From assembly GCA_016933055.1 (NCBI GenBank), contig JAFGBS010000032.1:1-49531 (forward strand): a stretch of 49,531 nucleotides of DNA, in the 5' to 3' direction. Shown one piece after another: positions 27,094-35,163 of this stretch. Both the position numbers and the translations under genes were made by a program. The DNA is from Promethearchaeota archaeon (GTDB lineage: Archaea; Asgardarchaeota; Lokiarchaeia; Sigyniarchaeales; Promethearchaeaceae). The notes beneath the pieces are model-generated. The model did not search any database. It saw only the letters and a program-made list of their open reading frames with translations, and was not told the DNA's origin. Within the stretch, counting starts at the first letter, position 1. Every line of letters starts with the position of its first letter.

Positions 27094-28422
27094 TTGTTAG
27101 ATATTAAGCTCTTTCGGGAACAGGCCGACTTGGTGAGAGAATCGGAACGTAAACGATTCCGTAATGTCGAAAATGTGAATACTGTAATTTGTTTGGATAT
27201 AGAGTGGCGTGAAAGCTTACAAAGGATTCAGGAATTGCGTCAGAAACGAAATTCACTCACTAAAGAGATCTCCAAATGTTATAAACAATTACAAAAACTA
27301 GCATCTGAAGATGAAAAGAAGAAACTCGAAGAGAAAGCTGAACAGTTGAAATTGGATTCTAAAAAAATAGGAAATGCTATTACAGAGGAAGAACCTAAGA
27401 CTAAAGAACTGCTACAGCAAAGAGATGAATATCGATACCGTGTTGGAAATATTTTAGATAATAAAGTACCAATTGCAGATGACGAAACTGGAAATTTAAT
27501 TATTCGGAAATATGGCAGGAAAAAGAACTTTCCGTTTGATATACGTAATCATGTAGATCTTATGGAATTAATTGGAGGAGTAAATACCAAAAAAGCTTCA
27601 GAAATTGCGGGAAATAGATTTTACTATTTGCAGAATGAACTTGTCAAGCTTAATATAGCTCTGATCAATTTTGCCTTGGATCATTTAATCTCTGAAGGAT
27701 ATTCACCCATGTGGACCCCGTTTTTTGTACGACATGAGGTGATCAAAGAAGCTGCTGAACTTGCAGATTTTGAAGAACAACTATATAAAATCCAAGATGA
27801 GGACCTTTACTTGATAGCCACCTCGGAGCAAACCTTAGCTGCACTACATCGTAACGAAATAATAGACGAGAAACTATTACCGATTAAATATGCAGGAGTA
27901 TCTTCGTGTTTTCGTCGTGAAACGGGAAGTCATGGAAAAGATACCCTTGGCATCTTTCGCGTACATCAATTTGAGAAGGTAGAACAATACGTTTATTGCA
28001 AGCCTGAAGATTCTCCTCAATTGCACGAGGAAATGATAGGAATCACCGAAAAGATCTTTAAAGATCTCCGAATTCCTTATCGCATTGTTAACATTGCATC
28101 AGGAGAGTTAAATGACAACGCTTCAATCAAGTATGATTTAGAAGCTTGGTTCCCAGCTTCTCAAGCTTATCGAGAGCTTGTGTCCGCTACGAATTGCCGA
28201 GATTATCAAGCTCGAAAATTAAACGCGCGATTTGGAACGCTTGGAGACCCGGATACCTACGAAGTTGTGCACACTTTAAATGCTACAGCGATTGCAACCG
28301 AGCGTTTTATGTGTTGCTTGGTAGAGAATCACCAACAAGAGGATGGTTCAATTATAATCCCAAAAGCTTTAAAGCCCTACATGGGTGGAATTGATTTAAT
28401 TCCCGCTCGAAATAACGCTTAA
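27094..28422 (+). CDS. serS: Seryl-tRNA synthetase
   Basis: 442 aa, class II, ordinary (not methanogenic) type. The N-terminal coiled-coil arm (about 30–110) binds the long variable arm of tRNA-Ser. The catalytic domain has motif 2 FRRETGSHGKDTLGIFRVHQF (about 270–292, described only) and motif 3 ending with ATERFMCCLVENHQ (about 408–421). TTG at 27094 is chosen because LDIKLFREQADLVRES is the conserved SerRS start and an in-frame stop lies just before it. Charges tRNA-Ser and tRNA-Sec with serine. It is followed by a tRNA-binding-domain protein, which may assist it. Confidence 0.93.
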   Translation: MLDIKLFREQADLVRESERKRFRNVENVNTVICLDIEWRESLQRIQELRQKRNSLTKEISKCYKQLQKLASEDEKKKLEEKAEQLKLDSKKIGNAITEEEPKTKELLQQRDEYRYRVGNILDNKVPIADDETGNLIIRKYGRKKNFPFDIRNHVDLMELIGGVNTKKASEIAGNRFYYLQNELVKLNIALINFALDHLISEGYSPMWTPFFVRHEVIKEAAELADFEEQLYKIQDEDLYLIATSEQTLAALHRNEIIDEKLLPIKYAGVSSCFRRETGSHGKDTLGIFRVHQFEKVEQYVYCKPEDSPQLHEEMIGITEKIFKDLRIPYRIVNIASGELNDNASIKYDLEAWFPASQAYRELVSATNCRDYQARKLNARFGTLGDPDTYEVVHTLNATAIATERFMCCLVENHQQEDGSIIIPKALKPYMGGIDLIPARNNA

Positions 28423-28468
28423 ATTCCTATTTGACACATATTGATACCATATTTTTATTTTTGAAGGT

Positions 28469-29164
28469 TTGATTGAGATGGACACGGGAAATGATTACCG
28501 CATTCTTGTTATCGAAGATGCAATTAAGCGATTGAGTGAAATTTTCAGACTTAAGAAATTTAAGTTCCAATTTAAACACTATAGAGAGGCACACGATTTA
28601 TTGGAACAATCGACTCATGTACTTCAATCTGTAAAATATTGTTATTTAGAACCCGATGCAATTGTTAATCTGCCAGAATTCCAAGAATTTCTGCAAAAGA
28701 CCCAAAAGATTGAATATATGATAATGGAAGAAATGAAAGCAGCAAGTTATAAACCAGACAATCCCAAAGACTTATTGGTAATCAAGGAAGTAGAATATGT
28801 TCTTAGCATATTTCGGGATTTTACCCGAAGAATTCAATTAATACCCGAAGCGGGAAATGCTGTAGACACATTTTCGGTGGAAGTAACCAGAGTGGACAAA
28901 CATCCAGGGTTCGATAAATTATATATATGCCGCACAACGGACACAAAAAAAATTTGGAATATTGTAACAAATATCGCAGATATTAAGAAGGATGCGAAAT
29001 ATCCTGTCGTGCATTTACCCCCTACCATGTTTGAAGATGTAGTAAGTGAGGCAATGTTCGTATCAGATCAGCCTATATTAGATGAACCAGGGACCTTGTT
29101 AACGTTGACTGGACCAATATTAAACAATGTAAACAGCCAAGTTTATGTATTATTAAAAAAATAA
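28469..29164 (+). CDS. Free-standing tRNA-binding-domain (EMAPII/Arc1-like) protein
   Basis: 231 aa from a TTG; the ATG at 28478 is preceded by a better-spaced purine run and is more likely. Residues about 10–125 are helical. Residues about 130–231 have the oligonucleotide-binding fold of the tRNA-binding domain family (FSVEVTRVDKHPGFDKLYICRT, then NIVTNIADIK). In yeast Arc1p and bacterial Trbp111 this domain captures tRNA for synthetases. The helical N-terminus could be a docking domain. It follows serS by 46 bp, suggesting a partner of SerRS or of another synthetase. Confidence 0.7.
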   Translation: MIEMDTGNDYRILVIEDAIKRLSEIFRLKKFKFQFKHYREAHDLLEQSTHVLQSVKYCYLEPDAIVNLPEFQEFLQKTQKIEYMIMEEMKAASYKPDNPKDLLVIKEVEYVLSIFRDFTRRIQLIPEAGNAVDTFSVEVTRVDKHPGFDKLYICRTTDTKKIWNIVTNIADIKKDAKYPVVHLPPTMFEDVVSEAMFVSDQPILDEPGTLLTLTGPILNNVNSQVYVLLKK

Positions 29165-29250
29165 CAGATTTGGGGGTTGATTTTCTTATTCTATTACACC
29201 ATCTAGATATTTACAACAATGAAATATAATAGATGTCTTTGAGAAAAGAA

Positions 29251-29361
29251 TGGTGGACAATGAGGGATTTGAACCCTCGACCTCTACCAATTTGTATTTA
29301 GGATGATAAAATCAACCGAAAACTTGCCAAGGTAGCGATCTTCCAACTGATCTAATTGCCC
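29251..29361 (-). tRNA. tRNA-Ala (GGC) with a 35-nt intron, CCA encoded
   Basis: Read on the minus strand: acceptor GGGCAAT pairs with ATTGTCC. The D arm is GATC/GATC, the anticodon stem CTACC/GGTAG, and the T arm GAGGG-TTCAAAT-CCCTC. Discriminator A and CCA are encoded (29251–29254). The anticodon is GGC (Ala), and the acceptor has the G3·U70 wobble, the key identity element for alanyl-tRNA synthetase. A 35-nt intron sits after position 37 (exon 1 of 37 nt, exon 2 of 39 nt including CCA). It forms a TGAT-TTT-ATCA hairpin. The central 4-bp helix of a bulge–helix–bulge is imperfect. Confidence 0.88.
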
Positions 29362-29385
29362 ATATTTTTGAAAGAAACAAATCAA

Positions 29386-29395
29386 AATATAAGCG
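29386..29395 (-). promoter_or_regulatory. TATA box/BRE for tRNA-Ala
   Basis: On the minus strand CGCTTATATT is centred about 28 bp upstream of the tRNA 5' end, the usual distance for an archaeal TATA element with its BRE. Promoter function is inferred from spacing. Confidence 0.6.
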
Positions 29396-29508
29396 ATTTG
29401 TATTAAATTTTTTTCCTCCATTGCATCAACTTCAAAAAAATGATGGGTCTGAATTCCTCAATTCTAAATCAGAATCTATTTTAATAATTTCAAACGATAA
29501 GAATCCTT

Positions 29509-31011
29509 ATGAAATCCAAAATCCACAAAATCGGTAGTATTTTCATTTTTCTACCATTAATGATCCTTGTTGGATCGGATGCCGCTCTTGTCTTGGTAAA
29601 TCAAGTACCAATTATGGTAGAATTCGGAATTACAAATAATTTTACCCTAATTGGAGCAATTATAGCGGTCTCACTAGTGTCTCACGCCATTTGCATGCCG
29701 ATCTTTGGGTACTTAGCAGACAAATATCAACGCAAATGGATTTTGATATCAGGTGCGGGAGTATGGGCACTCGCAGAATTTGCAGTTTATTATTCCCCAC
29801 GTAACATTTACATCTTTATGATGTTCAGGATCATTGGCAGTGGAGCAGCAGCATCCCAAGCACCTGTTACAATGAGTTTACTTTCCGATATTTTTTCCTC
29901 TGAAAAACGGGGAAATTCTTTCGCATGGTGGGGTCTGGCAACAACGATCGGAAGTTTAGGAGGAGGATTAATTGGAACTGCATTTAATCCCATATTCGAT
30001 GATACAACCTATAAAACACTGGAAACACTCGCTGAGAAAATAGCATATATTGAAACTTCTTTTTCTATGAGTGATATCGTTAAATGGCGTATTCCATTCC
30101 TTATTATGGCTGCAGGTGGAATATTTTTTACTATTCTGATTTTTTTCGTCAAGGAACCTAAGAGAGGTAGCTCAGAGAAGGAATTGGAACAAGTATTAGC
30201 AGATGAAAATGTGGATTACTCAAAGAGTTACAGGATTAAATTAGAGGATTTACGCTATATTTATACTCGAAAATCGAATTTTTGGTTAATCATTAATTGG
30301 GTAGATACTGTTACAAGCGGAATTGTTACGAGTTTTCTCATTACGTGGATCACACTTGAAGTAGGATTGTCTTTTGAAGCTGAAAATCTCTTGATCGCAA
30401 TCCCGTATTTGCTGATATTAGTAGGATTTATGTTATTCGGTCAATTTTATTTCTCAAAACGTGGGGATAAGATGGTTCAAAAAGGAGATCGATCAGGTCG
30501 TGTAAAAATGGCCATCTTATGTGGTGTTGCAAACATCCCCGCATTACTCTTAGGATTTATATTTTATCCGAATTTTGTTAATAAAACTTTCTTTCGTGGA
30601 GCAGTGGATTTATCAGCCAACCCATGGTTGTTTTATACAATTTTAATCATTATGGCTATAATACTCGGAATAGGTTTTGCATTCGTTATGGGGATCGCCC
30701 CAAATTGGTATTCAAGTATGTTAGATGTTAATCTTCCCGAACACAGGGGGACTATGATAGCTACTGCCGCATTTCTTGACTCAATTGGTCGTGCAATTGG
30801 TTCATGGTTTGGTGGTTTTATGATTGATTTCTTTACTCGTCAAGGAAGTCCCCTCCCCATCTCGGATACGATTGTGTTTTCTACCTTAACGTTTGGGATC
30901 GTCAGCGCGTTACTATGGTTACCGATCTATAAACATAGTAAAAAGGATTTCAATGAAATCGCATACATATTGGAAAATAGAGCCAGGAAGCTTAAAAAAC
31001 AAAAAGAATAG
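29509..31011 (+). CDS. MFS transporter
   Basis: 500 aa with twelve predicted helices. Motif A is GYLADKYQRKW (about residues 64–74). There is a large loop between helices 6 and 7 (about 215–260), with the sequence ELEQVLADENVDYSKSYRI. The second half holds GQFYFSKRGDKMVQKGDRSGR, a long basic insertion between helices 8 and 9. It looks like a spinster-type or organic-anion exporter. The substrate is unknown. It is followed by a PAC2 gene 138 bp away. Confidence 0.75.
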   Translation: MKSKIHKIGSIFIFLPLMILVGSDAALVLVNQVPIMVEFGITNNFTLIGAIIAVSLVSHAICMPIFGYLADKYQRKWILISGAGVWALAEFAVYYSPRNIYIFMMFRIIGSGAAASQAPVTMSLLSDIFSSEKRGNSFAWWGLATTIGSLGGGLIGTAFNPIFDDTTYKTLETLAEKIAYIETSFSMSDIVKWRIPFLIMAAGGIFFTILIFFVKEPKRGSSEKELEQVLADENVDYSKSYRIKLEDLRYIYTRKSNFWLIINWVDTVTSGIVTSFLITWITLEVGLSFEAENLLIAIPYLLILVGFMLFGQFYFSKRGDKMVQKGDRSGRVKMAILCGVANIPALLLGFIFYPNFVNKTFFRGAVDLSANPWLFYTILIIMAIILGIGFAFVMGIAPNWYSSMLDVNLPEHRGTMIATAAFLDSIGRAIGSWFGGFMIDFFTRQGSPLPISDTIVFSTLTFGIVSALLWLPIYKHSKKDFNEIAYILENRARKLKKQKE

Positions 31012-31149
31012 AACCGACATTATTTGTATTCATGCGATTTGAACATAAAGGTACAATATCTCACCCAACTGGAATCAGTATTAAAAATTATTATTCAAAT
31101 ACCTATAAATGACTCAGAATTCTAGTTATATGATTTTTTTTTATAGAGA

Positions 31150-31971
31150 GTGAAAAAAATGAAAGAATTTAGTAAAGAAAACTTAACAACCCTTCCCGCT
31201 AAAGATTGTAAATTAGTTGTTGAATCTGGGAAGCTTGATTTGGTTAAAAATAAACATCCGGTTCTAATTGTAGGGTTTCTTGGAAGTGGACTCGTTGGTA
31301 ACATAGTGGTAAGCGAGTTTATAAAGCAACTTGAAATGGAGCAAATAGGCTTTGTGACGACGAATGACCTCCCCCCTATAGCAATTTTCTATGATGGCAT
31401 ATTAAAGCATCCATTCCGATTATACTACTCCAGTGAAAAAAATATTGTAGTCGCACAATGTGAAGTCCCTTTTAATAAAAGTGCTACCTATCAAGATCTA
31501 GCAAGATTATTATCAGGGTGGGCATTAGAAATTGGAATTGTTGAAGTATGTGCAATTCAAGGTTTAACGGGGTCTTCCAGTTCTTTTCCTCCCGAAAATC
31601 CTCCGGTGTATGTTGCAGCGGAAAAAGAGATTTTAGAACGACTGAAAAAAGAGAGTGATGTTGAAATTTTACCTCGTGGCTTGGTATTAGGTCCCGAAGC
31701 AGCTATTTTGAACGAGGGATTAAGTAATAGGTTGAATTGTTATGCACTGCTGGTTCCTGTTACCGCACAAATTCCTAATCCCGAGGGTGCTTCAGCGGTT
31801 ATAAACGAATTGAATCAAATCTATGACCTATCCATCGATACAAGTAAACTTATGGAAGATGCGCACAGGATTCGCAAAAAACTGAAGGAATTATCAGAAA
31901 AAACGCAACAACAACATGCACAAATGTCAGAATTATCGAACCTTAACCCCTCAGAGAGAATATATATGTAA
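31150..31971 (+). CDS. PAC2-family protein
   Basis: 273 aa. Residues about 35–235 have the PAC2 fold: VGFLGSGLVGNIVVSEFI, then LPPIAIFYDG, and GPEAAILNEG near 180. The C-terminal 25 residues are a charged helix with Gln repeats (KTQQQHAQM). Eukaryotic PAC2 helps assemble the 20S proteasome alpha ring, and archaeal relatives (COG2047) are thought to be ATP-grasp-like or proteasome-assembly proteins. GTG at 31150 or ATG at 31159 could start it. A proteasome role is plausible but not proven. Confidence 0.8.
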   Translation: MKKMKEFSKENLTTLPAKDCKLVVESGKLDLVKNKHPVLIVGFLGSGLVGNIVVSEFIKQLEMEQIGFVTTNDLPPIAIFYDGILKHPFRLYYSSEKNIVVAQCEVPFNKSATYQDLARLLSGWALEIGIVEVCAIQGLTGSSSSFPPENPPVYVAAEKEILERLKKESDVEILPRGLVLGPEAAILNEGLSNRLNCYALLVPVTAQIPNPEGASAVINELNQIYDLSIDTSKLMEDAHRIRKKLKELSEKTQQQHAQMSELSNLNPSERIYM

Positions 31972-32035
31972 ATTCGATTCAAAAATAGATGATGTTAAAA
32001 ACTACACCCGGGTGTTCAATTAGTTTTTTACCTTA

Positions 32036-32184
32036 TTATATAATCAACACCTGTTCGATCCTTTTAAACGATTAGGTAAGCACCTTAACTGAAAACTATC
32101 AAAAAACTCTACCGAACATATAAATCAGAATCGAATTACGATCTTACATCACGGTAGATAGGCATAACAAAAGGCAACAAAAAA
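32036..32184 (+). repeat. Direct repeat R1, left-end fragment of the MITE-like family
   Basis: 149 bp with about 90% identity to 33661–33808, in the same orientation. Begins TTATATAATCAACACCT, where TCAACACCT resembles the family terminus TCAACATCT. No right end is attached, so it is a solo fragment. It lies on the far side of the ICMT-like gene from its partner. Confidence 0.65.
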
Positions 32185-32269
32185 GTAACGCCTCTGATCT
32201 TGGAAATTGTACACTACATAGAATTCACCAGTTTTAGAAATAAACAGTGTTCCAGCAATATCTAACAAA

Positions 32270-33166
32270 TCAAATTCTCTTTTTTTTACTTCTTTTTTTT
32301 CTTTCATTATAAATAAGTAAACTAATAACAATTAGAGTTATTGAGCCAAAAATAATAAATGGTACCCACTCGATTAATGTACGGTTTTCAAGTGGGAATA
32401 TATACAATGCAGGAGGAAATCTAACTAAGGTAACATGCATATATTTATCCCATATTATAAAAAAAAATGCTTCTAAGCTAAGAAAAATCAAGCTTCCTGA
32501 ACTAAGAACCAATATTCTGCGTGTGAAATATCTCTTTTTTGCTTTCGCATCTAGATTATTCTTGATTCTTCGCTTATTGAGAGAAAATGGAATGAAAAAA
32601 CCGGTTTTTTGAATATACATCCAATATTCATTCCCAAATTTCTGAAACATTACAGATTCTTCATGAATTGATTTTAATGAGGTGAATACATAAAAAAGAA
32701 TCCATGAGAGTAAATCACCTGATCTAATACCGATATCAAATACAAATGGAATATATAAAGAGAAGGATAGGAAGATAAGAAGAATCCCCAGATTTTGAGG
32801 ATGGCGAATATATTTATACATTCGATTCTGAACTATTGACGGTTCTTTGTTACTTTTTCTTGCAATGCCCATCGTGAATAGAGAGTCAATAAAAAAATAC
32901 AACCCAAGTAGTAGTAAAATACCCTCTATTACGAGTAAGAGTACCGGTAAAGGTGAAACATAAGCATAGTAATTAACTATATCAATATGGGGGTAAAGAA
33001 AAACTATATATGATAGATAGATAAACAAACCGAATGCAACAAACATGGGTGCGAGAATACTAGCAATTATAGGAATAAAACTAAAAACTCGACCAAAAAT
33101 CAATATAATTCTCTGTCGTCTTAGTCGGTTTTTTTTTAGGTTTATCTTTGAGAGAATCTTTTTCAT
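32270..33166 (-). CDS. Isoprenylcysteine carboxyl methyltransferase-like membrane protein
   Basis: 298 aa with about six to seven hydrophobic segments. The signature of the ICMT/PEMT group is MYKYIRHPQNLGILLIF (about residues 122–138), followed by a helix and E-x-M-F-x-K-F-G-N-E-Y-W-M-Y (about 175–188), the SAM-binding RHP and E…Y…Y residues. The C-terminus is basic. In eukaryotes the family methylates prenylated Cys; in prokaryotes substrates are mostly unknown and may be lipids or small isoprenoids. The gene lies between two direct repeats (R1, R2). Confidence 0.7.
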   Translation of the reverse strand: MKKILSKINLKKNRLRRQRIILIFGRVFSFIPIIASILAPMFVAFGLFIYLSYIVFLYPHIDIVNYYAYVSPLPVLLLVIEGILLLLGLYFFIDSLFTMGIARKSNKEPSIVQNRMYKYIRHPQNLGILLIFLSFSLYIPFVFDIGIRSGDLLSWILFYVFTSLKSIHEESVMFQKFGNEYWMYIQKTGFFIPFSLNKRRIKNNLDAKAKKRYFTRRILVLSSGSLIFLSLEAFFFIIWDKYMHVTLVRFPPALYIFPLENRTLIEWVPFIIFGSITLIVISLLIYNERKKRSKKKRI

Positions 33167-33317
33167 GATTTACATTTCTCGTTTTATCTTAACGATAATG
33201 TAATTATTCATATTTTTAAACATTAATGGTGATTGAAAATTTTCAACAATAAATCGTAAATGAAAAAAACACAAAAAGAAAGAAAATTAAGAGGGGGCAG
33301 ACTGAACCTTTCCTAGT

Positions 33318-33482
33318 TTAGTTATTAATTCTCACACCTACCCCCGATACCCCCACAAAGGTTGTAGTTTTGTATGTATTTGTTACATTGGTGAGGCATG
33401 CCCCATTACTTGTTGGTTCTGGTTTACCTAGTGCTTGTAGGATATTACTTATAGCATCCCACACAATGCATACCTCTCGCAT
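33318..33482 (-). CDS. Possible small protein, 54 aa
   Basis: ATG at 33482 opens 54 codons with coding-like use: REVCIVWDAISNILQ at the start and a Gly/Val-rich end (GVSGVGVRINN). No Shine–Dalgarno is seen. It lies next to a second short frame with a CVRC knuckle, between the direct repeats R1 and R2. It may be a genuine small protein or the tail of a degraded gene. Confidence 0.35.
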   Translation of the reverse strand: MREVCIVWDAISNILQALGKPEPTSNGACLTNVTNTYKTTTFVGVSGVGVRINN

Positions 33483-33515
33483 TTATTGTTGTTTGTGTAA
33501 GTATATTTGGTTCCT

Positions 33516-33620
33516 TTATCTCACAACTCGCTTCTTCCATTTTTCATGAATGAAGTGTTGTTGGTTATCAATTTCATGAATCAAGGCTCCACAGCGGACA
33601 CAGATCAAACCCGTATCTAC
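33516..33620 (-). pseudogene. Fragment with a zinc-knuckle end
   Basis: A 34-codon frame open from the stop at about 33621 contains VDTGLICVRCGALIHEID and ends in KWKKRVVR. The CxxC with a following H-rich stretch looks like the C-terminal end of a larger protein. No start codon is present, so it is a remnant. Confidence 0.3.
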
Positions 33621-33668
33621 TCAAAGCCTGAACCCATATGCATAAGAAAATGTGTGAAATTTATATAA

Positions 33669-34033
33669 TCAACACCTTTTCTACCCTTTTGAACGATTAG
33701 GTAAGCACCTTAACTGAAAACTATCAAAAAAGTCTACCGAACATATAAATCAGAGTCAAATCACGACCTTAAATCACGATGGATAGGCGTAATAAAAGGC
33801 AACAAAAAGATTACAATTCCCCTTTTACTTACCTACCTGATCAACTTAAAGAACTAAAGTTCTTGGTGCGGGAACGTGGTCCAATTGGAAGAACTAAAAC
33901 TGAATGCGTAGCATGAGGTAGATAGAATAGGTGTTCTATTGAATACCTCGGTAGAACTTGTTGATTTTACTCCAAATTGACAGCAGTTCTTACTATATAC
34001 TCTCTGTTCACGTATTCGATAGGATAAGTTGGA
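33669..34033 (-). mobile_element. MITE-like element, second near-complete copy
   Basis: About 365 bp, drawn leftward because its conserved GGTATATAGTA-like block is on the minus strand. The left end is TCAACACCT, preceded by the R2 repeat start (33661–33808). The right end is a degraded TCCAACTTATCC on the minus strand (34021–34033). The interior shares CCTCATGCTACGCATTC and CGCACCAAG with the complete copy at 17108–17476. No flanking duplication is evident. Confidence 0.5.
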
Positions 34034-34145
34034 TATCACAGTATGGAATTTAACTGCTCTATAAAAAAATTCTGAATAATTAAAATATCCAAATATAGAA
34101 AAGGAATAAAAAAAGTAGAATCAAACTATATAGTAGAAAAAAAAT

Positions 34146-35141
34146 ATGAAAATATTAGTTACGGGTGGGAATGGATTTTTAGGAACAAATATCGTTCATG
34201 CATTGTTGGAGAACATTGCTGGATATGATGTCCGTGCATTTGGATTACCAAACCATCCCACAAAATATATTCAGAATGATAGAGTGGAGATTGTTTTTGG
34301 AAATGTACTAAATCCTTCCGATGTAGACCGTGCTGTAAAAGGAGTAGAATATGTTATTCATTCTGCGGGAGATACTAGCTTCTGGCAAAAAAACTTCAAA
34401 ATACAAAGGCAGGTAAATACTGAGGGAGTTCGGAATGTAATGGAATCTGCTTTGAAACACGGAGTCAAAAAAGTAATACATACATCAACTATTGACACTA
34501 TTGGTATCAATCCCGGTGGGCTTACGGATGAGACATGGAATGAGTTTACGTATCAAGGAACGGGGAATGTATATGCAGAATCCAAGAGGAAAGGTGAACA
34601 GATTGCACTATCCTATGTAGATAAAGGTTTGGATGTCGTTGTACTAAATCCTGGTAGCATGATTGGTCCGTACGACCATACTCTTCAATATGGAAGATTA
34701 TTTGGTGAATTAAAATATGGTAAGGTGCCTGGTATTCCATCCGGTGGGGTATCATGGGCACATGTGGGAGAAGTAGCAAAAGCTCATGTTTCAGCGTTAA
34801 AAAATGGAAGAAAAGGGGAAAGATATATCTGTGCTGGAGAAAATGTTTCTTACAAGGAAGTCTTCACAGAAATTGCTAAGATAGTTGGAAGTAAACCCCC
34901 AAAAATTGTATTTCCCAAATGGATACTCGTATTATATGGAGGGTTTTGTGAATTTATTTCATTGTTTACCAAAAAACCTCCCGAGATTAATCCCGGTCAC
35001 GCCAGGTATATGAGCATGTTTCCTCGAATGAATTCTTCAAAAGCACAGAAAGAATTAGGTTATCGAATTATCCCAGTTCATCAAATGATTGAAGATGCGT
35101 ACAGATGGTATGTAGAAAATGGATTTCTGGAAATTGAATAA
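34146..35141 (+). CDS. NAD-dependent epimerase/dehydratase (extended SDR)
   Basis: 331 aa. The Rossmann motif TGGNGFLG is at residues 6–13, followed by the active-site Y143-x3-K147 (VYAESKRKG) and Ser/Thr near 114–116 (HTSTIDT). LNPGSMIGPYD (about 165–175) is typical of 3beta-HSD-like and sugar-nucleotide-modifying SDR proteins. Substrate is unknown. A TATA-like CTATATAG about 20 bp before the ATG suggests a leaderless or short-leader transcript. Confidence 0.8.
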   Translation: MKILVTGGNGFLGTNIVHALLENIAGYDVRAFGLPNHPTKYIQNDRVEIVFGNVLNPSDVDRAVKGVEYVIHSAGDTSFWQKNFKIQRQVNTEGVRNVMESALKHGVKKVIHTSTIDTIGINPGGLTDETWNEFTYQGTGNVYAESKRKGEQIALSYVDKGLDVVVLNPGSMIGPYDHTLQYGRLFGELKYGKVPGIPSGGVSWAHVGEVAKAHVSALKNGRKGERYICAGENVSYKEVFTEIAKIVGSKPPKIVFPKWILVLYGGFCEFISLFTKKPPEINPGHARYMSMFPRMNSSKAQKELGYRIIPVHQMIEDAYRWYVENGFLEIE

Positions 35142-35163
35142 AAAAATAGATGATCGAATTTAA

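Noticed and set aside
32149..32331. 60-codon minus-strand frame beside R1
   Set aside because: It overlaps both the end of the ICMT-like gene and R1, with poor start context.
32036..33808. CRISPR array
   Set aside because: The two repeats are 149 bp and 1.6 kb apart with no regular spacers. No CRISPR pattern exists in the window.
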